NCBI GenBank assembly: GCA_902782705.1
Contig: CACZOL010000027.1
Coordinates: 1 to 26,524, forward strand
From: an uncultured Selenomonadaceae bacterium
GTDB taxonomy: Bacteria; Bacillota; Negativicutes; Selenomonadales; Selenomonadaceae
Length of the DNA: 26,524 nt
Reading direction: 5' to 3'
A program made the position numbers and the translations under genes. The notes below the pieces were generated by a model. The model did not search any database. It worked only from the letters and a program-made list of their open reading frames with translations, and was not told the DNA's origin. Every line of letters starts with the position of its first letter. Position 1 is the stretch's first letter. This document shows, in pieces, positions 1 through 7,830 of this stretch.

Positions 1-1212
1 AACGCCGATTTCCAACGAACGGACCGCTTTTAAAAGCGCTGATTCGAAGTTCCTGTCGATGGACATGACCTCTCCGGTCGCCTTCATTTGCGTGCCGAGG
101 GTATGGTCGGCATAGACGAACTTGTCAAAGGGCCAGCGGGGGAATTTGACGACGCAATAATCGAGCGCCGGCTCGAAACATGCTTTTGTCTTCTGCGTGA
201 CTGCGTTCGTGATTTCGTCCAGCGTATAACCGACGGCGATTTTCGCCGACACCTTGGCGATCGGATATCCTGTCGCTTTTGACGCGAGCGCCGAAGACCG
301 GCTGACACGCGGATTAACCTCGATGACATAATAATGATCGCTGTCCGGATCGAGGGCATATTGCGCATTACAACCGCCCTCAATACCAAGTTCCCGGATA
401 ATGCGAAGGCTTGCGCTTCTGAGCATCTGATATTCGTGGTCGGTCAGCGTCTGCGAAGGTGCGACGACGATGCTGTCTCCTGTATGGACGCCCACCGGAT
501 CGAGATTTTCCATGTTGCAGACGGTAATGCAGTTGTCGTTGCCGTCACGCATGACTTCGTATTCGATTTCTTTCCAGCCGGCCACGCTGCGCTCAATCAG
601 CACCTGCCCGATCATGCTGTATTTGAGGCCCTTGATGACAATCTCGATGAGCTCTTCTTCGTTTTCCGCAATGCCGCCGCCGGTACCGCCCATAGTGTAG
701 GCGGGCCGTACGATGATAGGATAGCCTATGCTGTCGGCAAAAGCGACGGCCGAAGCTACGTCCTCAACAATCGTGCTTTCGGGAATCGGCTCGCCAAGTT
801 TCTGCATGGTTTCCTTGAAAAGCTCCCGATCCTCCGCTTTCTTGATTGCCTGAAGCGAAGTTCCGAGAAGTTCCACGCCGTATTTTTCAAGTACGCCGCG
901 CTCGGCAAGCTGTACGGCAAGATTCAGTCCGGCTTGGCCGCCGAGGGTCGCAAGAAGTCCGTCCGGCTTCTCTTTTTCAATGATCTCTTCCAAAAACTCA
1001 GCCGTCAATGGCTCAATATAGACGCGGTCGGCGATATGCGTATCGGTCATGATGGTCGCGGGATTGCTGTTGACAAGAACGACTTCCAGCCCTTCTTCTT
1101 TCAACGCGCGGCACGCCTGCGATCCGGCATAGTCAAATTCCGCCGCTTGTCCGATGATAATCGGTCCGGAGCCGATGACAAGGACCTTTTTCAAATTCGG
1201 TTTCTTCGGCAC
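1..1212 (-). CDS. carB: Carbamoyl-phosphate synthase large subunit, N-terminal part (cut by window edge)
   Basis: The visible 404 residues are the N-terminal part of a protein normally near 1,070 residues. The large subunit phosphorylates bicarbonate, accepts ammonia from the CarA glutaminase and makes carbamoyl phosphate for pyrimidines and arginine. The translation opens with a VLVIGSGPIIIGQAAEFDYAG stretch, typical of the family's first ATP-grasp half, and continues through GGTGGG and ExNPRVSRSSALASKATGYP motifs. The frame stays open to base 1. The start is a GTG at 1212-1210, three bases after the carA stop, with a G-rich Shine-Dalgarno inside the end of carA, so the two are translationally coupled. 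It is the fourth visible gene of the pyr operon. The remaining two thirds (second ATP-grasp and allosteric domain) and any later pyr genes lie outside the window. Confidence 0.96.
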   Translation of the reverse strand, partial: MPKKPNLKKVLVIGSGPIIIGQAAEFDYAGSQACRALKEEGLEVVLVNSNPATIMTDTHIADRVYIEPLTAEFLEEIIEKEKPDGLLATLGGQAGLNLAVQLAERGVLEKYGVELLGTSLQAIKKAEDRELFKETMQKLGEPIPESTIVEDVASAVAFADSIGYPIIVRPAYTMGGTGGGIAENEEELIEIVIKGLKYSMIGQVLIERSVAGWKEIEYEVMRDGNDNCITVCNMENLDPVGVHTGDSIVVAPSQTLTDHEYQMLRSASLRIIRELGIEGGCNAQYALDPDSDHYYVIEVNPRVSRSSALASKATGYPIAKVSAKIAVGYTLDEITNAVTQKTKACFEPALDYCVVKFPRWPFDKFVYADHTLGTQMKATGEVMSIDRNFESALLKAVRSLEIGV

Positions 1213-1215
1213 GGC

Positions 1216-2280
1216 TCACGCCCCCTTTTTCAATATGGAAACAAATTGGTCGAATAAGTAGGTATTGTCGTCCGGTCCGGGCGACGCCTCGGGATGGTAC
1301 TGTACGGAGAAAATCGGAAGCTCCGTGTGCCGGATGCCTTCCACCGTCCCGTCGTTGACCGAGCGATGTGAAACTTCAAGCGGAAGTCCGGCAAGAGACG
1401 ATTCGTCCACTGCGTATCCGTGGTTTTGCGAAGTAATATGGACGCGCCCTGTCTGAAGGTTCTTGACAGGTTGGTTGGAACCGCGATGACCGAACTTCAG
1501 CTTGTACGTGTTTGCCCCCATCGCCAACGCCAGTAATTGATGACCGAGACAGATACCGAACATCGGCTTTTGACCGATGAGTTTTTTTATCGTTTCTACG
1601 GCCTCCGGGACGTCTTTCGGATCTCCTGGGCCGTTGGACAGGAATATCCCGTCCGGCGAAAGCCCCATCACATCTTCTGCCGTTGCGGACGCCGGGAGGA
1701 CTGTCAGATTGCAGCCCCAATCATGAAGGGATTTCAAGATGTTCCTTTTGATGCCAAAATCAAGTACGGCAACATGAGGGCCGTCGTTTTCCATCGTATA
1801 CGATTCCGGCGTTGTCGCTTCACGTACGACGTCACGCACGAGCGGTTGGGCAAGCATTGCATCTAAATCCTTTTGGGTGGCGCTTTCCGGCGCCATGACC
1901 CCTTTCATCGTACCTGCCGCGCGGATATGACGCGTCAGCGCGCGCGTATCGACATGAAACAAGCACGGAATTTTTTGCTCGGTCAGGAAATTTTGTATCG
2001 AATCCTCCATGCGCCAGTGACTGCCATAAGAGGCAAGTTCTCCAACGATGAAACCGCTGACGAAAGATTGTCTCGACTGCATAAAAAGATCCGCCGTTCC
2101 GTAATTGCCGATCAAAGGATACGTCAAAGTGACAATCTGACGGCAATAGGACGGATCCGTCAATATTTCCTGATACCCGGTCATGCCCGTGTTGAAGACC
2201 ACTTCTCCGAATGCAGGCGTATCATTCAGCATTTCGCCATGAAATACGCTTCCATCCTCCAAAATCAGTTTACCCTTCAC
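1216..2280 (-). CDS. carA: Carbamoyl-phosphate synthase small subunit (glutaminase)
   Basis: This subunit hydrolyses glutamine and passes ammonia to CarB. The 354-residue product has the N-terminal CarA domain (KLILEDGSVFHG, GYQEILTDPSY) and a C-terminal class-I glutamine amidotransferase domain. The nucleophile is Cys244 in GICLGHQ, and the His/Glu pair is at about 329 and 331 in QYHPEASPGP. The start is a judgement. An in-frame ATG at 2295 overlaps the pyrC stop as TAATG, but GGAGG sits eight bases before the GTG at 2280, and the product from that GTG begins MKGKLILEDG, as family members usually do. pyrC ends 14 bases upstream and carB starts three bases downstream. CarA in some Firmicutes is pyrimidine- or arginine-specific; the location here argues for the pyrimidine enzyme. 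Confidence 0.96.
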   Translation of the reverse strand: MKGKLILEDGSVFHGEMLNDTPAFGEVVFNTGMTGYQEILTDPSYCRQIVTLTYPLIGNYGTADLFMQSRQSFVSGFIVGELASYGSHWRMEDSIQNFLTEQKIPCLFHVDTRALTRHIRAAGTMKGVMAPESATQKDLDAMLAQPLVRDVVREATTPESYTMENDGPHVAVLDFGIKRNILKSLHDWGCNLTVLPASATAEDVMGLSPDGIFLSNGPGDPKDVPEAVETIKKLIGQKPMFGICLGHQLLALAMGANTYKLKFGHRGSNQPVKNLQTGRVHITSQNHGYAVDESSLAGLPLEVSHRSVNDGTVEGIRHTELPIFSVQYHPEASPGPDDNTYLFDQFVSILKKGA

Positions 2281-2294
2281 TGCACGTTCCTCCA

Positions 2295-3587
2295 TTAACC
2301 CACAATCTTCCCGTCTTGCATGACGATACGTCCTTCGACCATAGTCAGTACAGCGCGGCCTTTGAGCGTTCGGCCTGCAAACGGCGAATGTGTGCCGCGG
2401 GTATAAAATCGCGACGCGTCCACGGTCCATTCTTGTTCCGTATCAAGAATGGTAATATCTGCCGGACAACCGACAGAAAGCGTGCCTGCGTCGGTAAGAT
2501 CAAAGATTCGTGCAGGTTCTGCGGTCATCTTGGATATGAGCAGCGGCAACTCGATCTTTCCCGTATGGTACAGATCGGTCAACAGCACGCCTACGGACGT
2601 TTCCAGTCCCGGGAATCCGCTTGGCGCAAGCCGATACTCTTTGTCTTTTTCTTCCTCGGCATGCGGGGAATGATCGGTCACGATGGCGTCAATCGTGCCG
2701 TCTTTGAGTCCTGCCAGCACAGCCTTGATATCCGCATGACCGCGAAGCGGCGGATTGACTTTCGTTGCGCTGTCCATAAGATCTACGCATTCGTCGGTCA
2801 TCGTCAGATGATGCGGCGTCGCTTCCGCCGTTACACGAACGCCGCGTTTCTTAGCTTGACGTACGAGTTCCACCGCGCGCGCAGAGCTGATATGGGCGAT
2901 ATGCAAACGGGCGCCTGCATATTCTGCGAGCATAATATCGCGCATAACGGCGATATCTTCCGCTACCGTAGGTCTTCCTTTGAGTCCGAGCATCGCGCTT
3001 CTGTGGCATTCATTCATAGAGCCCTCTTCGACAAGAGCGGTTTCTTCATCGTGACTGATAATGATCTTGTCAAAGGAACGCAGATAATCGAACCCGTTCA
3101 AGAGGACTTTCGCATTCTGCACATAATGCCCGTCGTCGGAAAAAGCTACCGCACCGGCTTGCGCCATATCGCCGACTTCGGCGAGTTCTTTACCCTCTTG
3201 CCCCTTCGTCAGCGCGCCGATAATCTTTACATGAACGACGCCCTCGTCTTCCGCACGTTTTTGGAGGCTGCGTACCAATGCCGCGTCATCTACCACCGGC
3301 CGCGTATTGGGCATTGTAGCCACCGTCGTAAATCCGCCGGCAGCAGCCGCATGCGTGCCGGAAACGAAATCTTCTTTCGCTTCCTGTCCGGGTTCACGAA
3401 AATGTACGTGCATATCAATGAGGCCGGGAACAACGACTTTTCCTTTTGCCGGAATGACCTTTGCATCGTCAGCGGAAAGATTTTCGTCAATCGCGACAAT
3501 CTTTTTCCCTTCAATCAAAATATCCGCCGTCTTGTCTATATGATTTGCGGGATCGATCACTCGTCCGCCCTGAATCAGATATTTCAC
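2295..3587 (-). CDS. pyrC: Dihydroorotase, class I
   Basis: It cyclises N-carbamoyl-L-aspartate to dihydroorotate, the third step of UMP synthesis. The 430-residue product is normal length for the class I family. Zinc-site residues are in place: His60 and His62 in DMHVHFREPG, the aspartate of FSDDG near 151, His179 in ISHDEE, His232 in IAHISSA and Asp305 in TDHSPHA. The start is GTG, sharing a four-base GTGA overlap with the pyrB stop, and GGGAGGG precedes it by about nine bases. The first residues (KYLIQGGRVIDPAN) match the family's usual beginning. Transcription is with pyrB under the attenuator upstream of that gene. I see no truncation or missing metal ligand. Confidence 0.97.
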   Translation of the reverse strand: MKYLIQGGRVIDPANHIDKTADILIEGKKIVAIDENLSADDAKVIPAKGKVVVPGLIDMHVHFREPGQEAKEDFVSGTHAAAAGGFTTVATMPNTRPVVDDAALVRSLQKRAEDEGVVHVKIIGALTKGQEGKELAEVGDMAQAGAVAFSDDGHYVQNAKVLLNGFDYLRSFDKIIISHDEETALVEEGSMNECHRSAMLGLKGRPTVAEDIAVMRDIMLAEYAGARLHIAHISSARAVELVRQAKKRGVRVTAEATPHHLTMTDECVDLMDSATKVNPPLRGHADIKAVLAGLKDGTIDAIVTDHSPHAEEEKDKEYRLAPSGFPGLETSVGVLLTDLYHTGKIELPLLISKMTAEPARIFDLTDAGTLSVGCPADITILDTEQEWTVDASRFYTRGTHSPFAGRTLKGRAVLTMVEGRIVMQDGKIVG

Positions 3588-4534
3588 TGAGCTTTCCCTC
3601 CCATCAAGACCAGCGTAAGAAGCGCCATACGTACTGCGACGCCGTTCTGCACTTGCTCCTGGATCGCCGAATGATCGCCGTAGGCCACTTCGGGCGAAAT
3701 TTCAAGCCCTTTATTCATCGGGCCCGGATGCAGAATCAATACATCCTTTTTCGCCAAGGAAAGCCGATCGCGATTGATTCCATAGATTCGAGCGTATTCA
3801 CGCCGCGAAGGGAAAAGTCCGGCTTTTTGCCGTTCCATCTGAATGCGAAGCACATTGATCGCGTCCGCGTCTTTGATTGCGTCCTCTACGCGCTCATGGA
3901 CGAAGATTCCCGGTTCCTTCGAAAGAAAGCGCGGCAGCATCGTCCCCGGCCCAGCAAGGTGCACTTCAATTCCCATCCGACGCATGCCCCAGATATCGGA
4001 GCGTGCGACACGGCTGTGCAGGATGTCGCCGAGGATCGCGACCTTGAGGCCTTCCAGATGACCTTTATGCTGGAGCAATGTGAACAGGTTCAGCAGCCCC
4101 TGCGACGGATGCGCATGCGCGCCGTCTCCTGCATTGACGATGACCGGATGCCCGACGACTTTCGTGGCATACGCAGCGGCGCCTTCTTCTTTATGACGCA
4201 TGACAATCGCATCAAATCCCATCGCTTCGACGGTAAGCAGCGTATCGCGCAAGCTTTCGCCCTTGACGATACTTGACGTTCCCGCCGTAATGTTGACGAC
4301 GTCCGCGCCGAGATATTTGCCGGCCGTCTCGAAGGAAGAACGCGTTCGCGTGCTCGGCTCATAAAAAAGCGTCACAATAGATTTTCCGCGAAGTGTCGGC
4401 ACCTTCTTGATGTCGCGATGAATAACGGACTTCATTTCCTTGGCTGTTTCCAGCACAAGCTCAATTTCCTCCCGGCTGAAATCCTCCAGCCCAAGGATGT
4501 GTTTTCCCCGCAGGGAAACAGGGTTCTTCGCCAA
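3584..4534 (-). CDS. pyrB: Aspartate carbamoyltransferase catalytic subunit
   Basis: It condenses carbamoyl phosphate with aspartate. The 316-residue product carries the carbamoyl-phosphate loop FYEPSTRTR (about 58-65), the lysine loop SSIVKGES (88-94), HPSQ (142-145) and a C-terminal ILHPGPMNKG for aspartate binding. No regulatory pyrI chain is next to it, as usual in Firmicutes. The start is uncertain. An ATG at 4594 lies inside the upstream terminator stem and can be rejected. An ATG at 4552 has no Shine-Dalgarno. The TTG at 4534 is preceded by AAGGAG with nine bases between, and I prefer it because homologues usually begin shortly before LRGKHILGLEDF. It is the first gene of pyrBC-carAB and overlaps pyrC by four bases. 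Confidence 0.95.
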   Translation of the reverse strand: MAKNPVSLRGKHILGLEDFSREEIELVLETAKEMKSVIHRDIKKVPTLRGKSIVTLFYEPSTRTRSSFETAGKYLGADVVNITAGTSSIVKGESLRDTLLTVEAMGFDAIVMRHKEEGAAAYATKVVGHPVIVNAGDGAHAHPSQGLLNLFTLLQHKGHLEGLKVAILGDILHSRVARSDIWGMRRMGIEVHLAGPGTMLPRFLSKEPGIFVHERVEDAIKDADAINVLRIQMERQKAGLFPSRREYARIYGINRDRLSLAKKDVLILHPGPMNKGLEISPEVAYGDHSAIQEQVQNGVAVRMALLTLVLMGGKAQ

Positions 4535-4577
4535 TCCACTCAACTCCTTCATTGTTGAGGCGTCGTGCGGCGTCCGT

Positions 4578-4614
4578 AAAAAAAGCTTTCTCATGCGAAG
4601 GCATAAGAAAGCTT
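4578..4614 (-). terminator. Intrinsic terminator of the pyr attenuator
   Basis: In the transcript direction a 9-bp perfect arm (AAGCTTTCT with AGAAAGCTT) is extended by five more pairs, one of them wobble. A CTTC loop caps the stem and seven T residues follow. It lies between the pyr promoter and the pyrB start, after the PyrR-type hairpin, so it is a regulated leader terminator rather than an end-of-gene terminator. Confidence 0.93.
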
Positions 4615-4644
4615 GTCAGCAATATTCACGACCGCTGAACGGCA

Positions 4645-4680
4645 TCCCCTTATTAGCCTCACAGGACCAATTTCAAAGGT
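4645..4680 (-). promoter_or_regulatory. PyrR-binding hairpin (anti-antiterminator) in pyr leader
   Basis: The transcript contains UCCUGUGAGGCU followed three bases later by AAGG. This matches the PyrR-binding consensus UCCNGNGAGGCU...AAGG known from Bacillus pyr leaders. It can fold with an upper stem GGUC/GGCU closed by the six-base loop CUGUGA (consensus CNGNGA) and a lower stem CCUU/AAGG. With UMP or UTP bound, PyrR stabilises this hairpin and lets the downstream terminator form. No pyrR gene is visible here, so the protein must be encoded elsewhere. I did not resolve the competing antiterminator fold. Confidence 0.9.
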
Positions 4681-4696
4681 ATATTTTCTGTTTCAG

Positions 4697-4725
4697 ATAA
4701 TATCATTATCTGTATGCGCTGTCAA
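4697..4725 (-). promoter_or_regulatory. Sigma-A promoter of the pyr operon
   Basis: TTGACA (4725-4720), a 17-base spacer and TATTAT (4702-4697) form a nearly ideal housekeeping promoter. Transcription should start near 4690, leaving a leader of about 150 bases that contains the PyrR hairpin and the terminator. The -35 box overlaps the stop codon of the upstream metallo-hydrolase gene. Confidence 0.92.
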
Positions 4726-6332
4726 ATATTGTAAGGCGCAAAGAGTTTCCTCATATACTTCCAGCCTTTATCCACCGTTTTGATAACGAAAGGCATGAGC
4801 GTCGGACGATGAACGACGAGCTGCAAGAGCTTGCGACGTGCAAGACGGTATTCGACGTCGAGAGAACGGAGATAGTCCTCCATTTCCATTTCGACCGAAA
4901 CCGACGGGATTTGCGACTCCTCGATTTCGCAGCTTCGTCCCAGGATATTCGCCGCGTCGCCTCGAAACGGAATATACGATTCGAGGCCAAGCTCCGAGGA
5001 AATGTTGTTCTTCAATGTTTCCTGTGCCGTCGCTTCGCCGTGCACAATGAACACTTTTGCCGGTTTGGGCTCTTCTATGCAGCCGATCCAACGAATCAAC
5101 TGATTGGCGTCGGCATGGGCGGAAAAACCGTCCAACATTTTTATGGTTGCCCGTACGGCAATCTCCTCGCCCATCACACGGACGCGCTTCATGCCGTCCA
5201 CGAGACGGCGTCCCAAGCTCCCCTCCGCCTGATATCCTGCAAAAAGTATCGTTGACTCCGGTCTCCACAGATTGTGCTTCAAATGATGGAGGATACGGCC
5301 TGCGTCAGCCATGCCGCTGGCCGAAAGGATGATGGCTGAGCTTTCGGAACTGTTGAGGGCCTGCGATTCCGCTGCCGTCTTGCAGATGCGAAGCTGCGGC
5401 ATTTGTGGAATCTTGCCTTCCCGGTTCAAAAGCTCTATCGCTTCCTCGTCAAAGTCTTGACTGTTTTCCATAAAAATCCGGGTAGCCGCGATGGCCAGCG
5501 GGCTGTCCAGGATAATCGGCACGTCCTCGATTCGTCCCGCTTTCCAGAGCTTGTAGAAATAATACAGGAGCGTCTGCGTCCGCCCGACGGCAAAAGCCGG
5601 AATGATCAAATTGCCGCCTCTGTCCATCGTGTCGTTGACAACTTCCGCCAGCGCGCTTTCTTTGTCATACTCTTGATGAAGCCGGTCGCCGTAAGTCGAC
5701 TCGACAATCAAAAAATCCGCGCCGCGAATAATGCTCGGGTCTTTGATGATCGGCTGACTCGGCTGCCCAAGATCGCCGGAAAAGACGAACTTCGTCGTTT
5801 TCCCCTCCTCAGTGGCGAATATCTCGATGATCGCGGAGCCGATAATGTGTCCGGCATCGTGGTAAACCACGCGGATATGTTCGCCGAGGGAAAATTCTTT
5901 TTTATAGGAAACAGGATGGAATTGCTGGAGCGCTCTCATGGCGTCTTCCATCGTATAAAGCGGTTCTACAGGCTCTGCGCCGCTGCGCGCGCCTTTCCGG
6001 TTCCGCATTTCCGCGTCGGAGACCTGTATATGAGCCGAATCCGGAAGCATGATCTGAGCAAGATCGCAGGTAGTCTTCGTCGCGTAAATCGGTCCCTTGA
6101 ATCCGTTACGGCACAGCTTCGGAATCAAGCCGCTGTGGTCGACGTGGGCGTGAGTCAAAAGCACTGCGTCCAGCTCCGCGGGCGTGAATAAAAAATCTTC
6201 CCGATTCAGTTCCTTGATCCGCTTCGAGCCTTGAAACATGCCGCAATCAATCAGGATTTTTGTGTCCTGCACCTCCAGCATATAACACGAGCCCGTCACC
6301 GTGTGCGCTGCTCCCAAAAATCTCAACCGCAT
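4722..6332 (-). CDS. MBL-fold beta-CASP RNA hydrolase (YSH1/CPSF73-like)
   Basis: The 536-residue product is a metallo-beta-lactamase fold with a beta-CASP insert and a C-terminal RMMBL domain, the layout of RNA-processing nucleases related to CPSF73. Metal motifs are intact: His61, His63, Asp65 and His66 in HAHVDHSG, His162 in DAGHIIGS, Asp187 in FSGDLGQ and His431 in IVHGE. The beta-CASP region shows ESTYGDR, PAFAVGRTQ, SASGMADAGRILHHL and GFSAHADA. About 70 residues follow the RMMBL domain. Substrate and direction of cleavage cannot be read from sequence. I chose the ATG at 6332 because AAGGGG is eight bases ahead; the in-frame GTG at 6341 touches that site. murB ends 27 bases upstream. 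Its stop lies within the pyr promoter and no terminator follows. Confidence 0.92.
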   Translation of the reverse strand: MRLRFLGAAHTVTGSCYMLEVQDTKILIDCGMFQGSKRIKELNREDFLFTPAELDAVLLTHAHVDHSGLIPKLCRNGFKGPIYATKTTCDLAQIMLPDSAHIQVSDAEMRNRKGARSGAEPVEPLYTMEDAMRALQQFHPVSYKKEFSLGEHIRVVYHDAGHIIGSAIIEIFATEEGKTTKFVFSGDLGQPSQPIIKDPSIIRGADFLIVESTYGDRLHQEYDKESALAEVVNDTMDRGGNLIIPAFAVGRTQTLLYYFYKLWKAGRIEDVPIILDSPLAIAATRIFMENSQDFDEEAIELLNREGKIPQMPQLRICKTAAESQALNSSESSAIILSASGMADAGRILHHLKHNLWRPESTILFAGYQAEGSLGRRLVDGMKRVRVMGEEIAVRATIKMLDGFSAHADANQLIRWIGCIEEPKPAKVFIVHGEATAQETLKNNISSELGLESYIPFRGDAANILGRSCEIEESQIPSVSVEMEMEDYLRSLDVEYRLARRKLLQLVVHRPTLMPFVIKTVDKGWKYMRKLFAPYNI

Positions 6333-6359
6333 ATACGACACCCCTTTCTTCCCACCACT

Positions 6360-7286
6360 TTAATTCTTCTCGCCGATGATCCGGACTTCCGGCTCAAGCA
6401 GCACGCCGGTCCTTGCCTGCACGCGTTTCTTCACTTCGGAAATGACGTCCAAAACGTCTGCCGCCGTGGCATTGCCAAGATTGACGACAAATCCTGCATG
6501 TTTTTCCGATACCTGCGCGTCGCCGACGGAAAATCCTTTCAATCCGGTCTCGTCGATCAACGTTCCGGCAAACAGACCGGGCGGACGCTTAAACGTACTT
6601 CCGGCGCTCGGCTTGTCCAACGGCTGCTTTTCCATGCGCCGTCGCGTATAATCCGTCATCTTCTCCTGTATTGCGCCGGGATCTCCTTCCATAAGTTCAA
6701 GTTCAATCTCGCAAATAATCCGGCTATTCTTTTGGAACGCGCTGTTCCTGTAGCCAAATTCCATTTCATCCTTTTGATATCGAACGATCTCCCCGTCGGG
6801 CGTAACTGCCGTTACAGCTTGAACGACTTGGCTCATTTCGCCGTCGTAAGCGCCCGCGTTCATAAAGACGGCCCCGCCGAGGCTTCCCGGAATCCCGACG
6901 GCAAACTCAAGCCCGGAAAGCGAATGACTGGCTGCAAATAAGGAAACCGTGCCTAAAGTTGCGCCCGCGCCCGCCTTGATCCGCGTTCCGTCTCTTTCTA
7001 TATTCGAAAACGGTTTGCCGAACGAAATCACCAATCCCCGAATTCCTCCGTCCAAGACAAGGACGTTCGATCCGTTTCCCAAAATCGTTACGGGAATGTC
7101 GCTTTCTTTTGCAAACTTTAATATTTGCGTCAGTTCCTCCGTCGAAGACGGCAAAACAAATGCGTCCGCGATGCCTCCGATGCGAAACGTCGTGTGGCGC
7201 GCCATCGGTTCGTTTGTAAGAATTCGCTCGGAAGGAATGATCTTGCGCAATCCTTCAAGCAATTGTTCATCTATCTTGCAATTCAT
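6360..7286 (-). CDS. murB: UDP-N-acetylenolpyruvoylglucosamine reductase
   Basis: MurB is the cytoplasmic FAD enzyme that reduces UDP-GlcNAc-enolpyruvate with NADPH to UDP-MurNAc for peptidoglycan. The 308-residue product has the FAD-binding part (HTTFRIGG, GNGSNVLV, GIPGSLGGAVFMNAGAYDGE) and the catalytic motifs: Arg180 in FGYRNSAF, the proton-donor Ser230 in SAGSTFKRP and Glu300 in LEPEVRIIG. The length fits the shorter MurB class common in Firmicutes. The ATG at 7286 follows GAGGTG with nine bases between; extending the frame further upstream would run into trmL. The gene sits 13 bases after trmL and 27 before the RNA hydrolase, so the three are probably co-transcribed. Confidence 0.96.
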   Translation of the reverse strand: MNCKIDEQLLEGLRKIIPSERILTNEPMARHTTFRIGGIADAFVLPSSTEELTQILKFAKESDIPVTILGNGSNVLVLDGGIRGLVISFGKPFSNIERDGTRIKAGAGATLGTVSLFAASHSLSGLEFAVGIPGSLGGAVFMNAGAYDGEMSQVVQAVTAVTPDGEIVRYQKDEMEFGYRNSAFQKNSRIICEIELELMEGDPGAIQEKMTDYTRRRMEKQPLDKPSAGSTFKRPPGLFAGTLIDETGLKGFSVGDAQVSEKHAGFVVNLGNATAADVLDVISEVKKRVQARTGVLLEPEVRIIGEKN

Positions 7287-7299
7287 TCGTGTTTTCACC

Positions 7300-7761
7300 T
7301 CACGCTTGCAGGGCAGGAAACGAAAGCTGGCGCAGCGCTTCATAAGAAGCGATTGCCACCGCGTTGGACAGATTGAGAGAACGGGCCTCCGATTGCATGG
7401 GAATTTTTACGGTTGTATCCCAGTGATCGTGCAAAAGTGCTTCCGGCAGGCCGGCCGTTTCTTTCCCAAATACGAGATAATCGTCTTGCGTAAAAGAGAT
7501 TTCCGTATAAAGACGATCCGCTTTCGTCGAAAAGAAATAATATGACGCATCGGCGTCCGCCTTAAAAAGTTCATCGATGGAATCGTGATAGAAAATCTGA
7601 ACCAAATGCCAGTAATCCAGGCCGGCGCGTTTCAGATATTTATCGTCAGTGGAAAAACCCAGAGGACGCACAAGATGGAGCTTCATGCCGGTAGCCGCGC
7701 AAAGGCGTGCAATATTTCCTGTATTTCCTGGAATTTCCGGTTCGACTAAAACAATATGCAA
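7300..7761 (-). CDS. trmL: tRNA (cytidine/uridine-34-2'-O)-methyltransferase TrmL
   Basis: This small SPOUT methyltransferase modifies the wobble ribose of some leucine tRNAs using S-adenosylmethionine. The 153-residue length is typical. The signature blocks are PEIPGNTGNIARLC near the N-terminus, VFGKETAGLP in the knotted region, and IPMQSEARSLNLSNAVAIASYE near the end, which together make the cofactor knot. The start is TTG, with AGGTG five bases ahead, and translation from it gives the usual MHIVLVEPEIPGN beginning. A strong hairpin ends yebC transcription about 25 bases upstream and I see no clear promoter between the two. Expression may come from read-through or from a weak promoter in the hairpin region. 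Confidence 0.95.
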   Translation of the reverse strand: MHIVLVEPEIPGNTGNIARLCAATGMKLHLVRPLGFSTDDKYLKRAGLDYWHLVQIFYHDSIDELFKADADASYYFFSTKADRLYTEISFTQDDYLVFGKETAGLPEALLHDHWDTTVKIPMQSEARSLNLSNAVAIASYEALRQLSFPALQA

Positions 7762-7786
7762 TTCTTCACCTGCTCTTGTGGATATA

Positions 7787-7825
7787 AAAATAGATTGTGC
7801 ATCTCACGGTTACACAATCTATTTT
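7787..7825 (-). terminator. Terminator after yebC
   Basis: Perfect 13-bp arms, AAAATAGATTGTG and CACAATCTATTTT, flank a 13-base loop. The T-rich end serves the minus strand directly after the yebC stop, and the A-rich start could also serve the plus strand. It separates yebC from trmL. Confidence 0.85.
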
Positions 7826-7830
7826 CGTTA

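Noticed and set aside
334..1257. Plus-strand open frame (about 307 codons) over carB
   Set aside because: Antisense to the clear carB reading frame, with no supporting signals.
2281..2430. Upstream extension of carA to 2430
   Set aside because: It would overlap pyrC by about 135 bases with a sequence unlike CarA; the GTG at 2280 has an ideal ribosome site.
2211..3590. Long plus-strand open frame (about 459 codons) across pyrC
   Set aside because: It mirrors pyrC on the opposite strand, has no recognisable domain or ribosome site, and its product is a low-complexity Arg/His/Phe-rich translation.
4553..4594. ATG at 4594 as the pyrB start
   Set aside because: It lies inside the attenuator terminator stem and has no Shine-Dalgarno; homologues start later.
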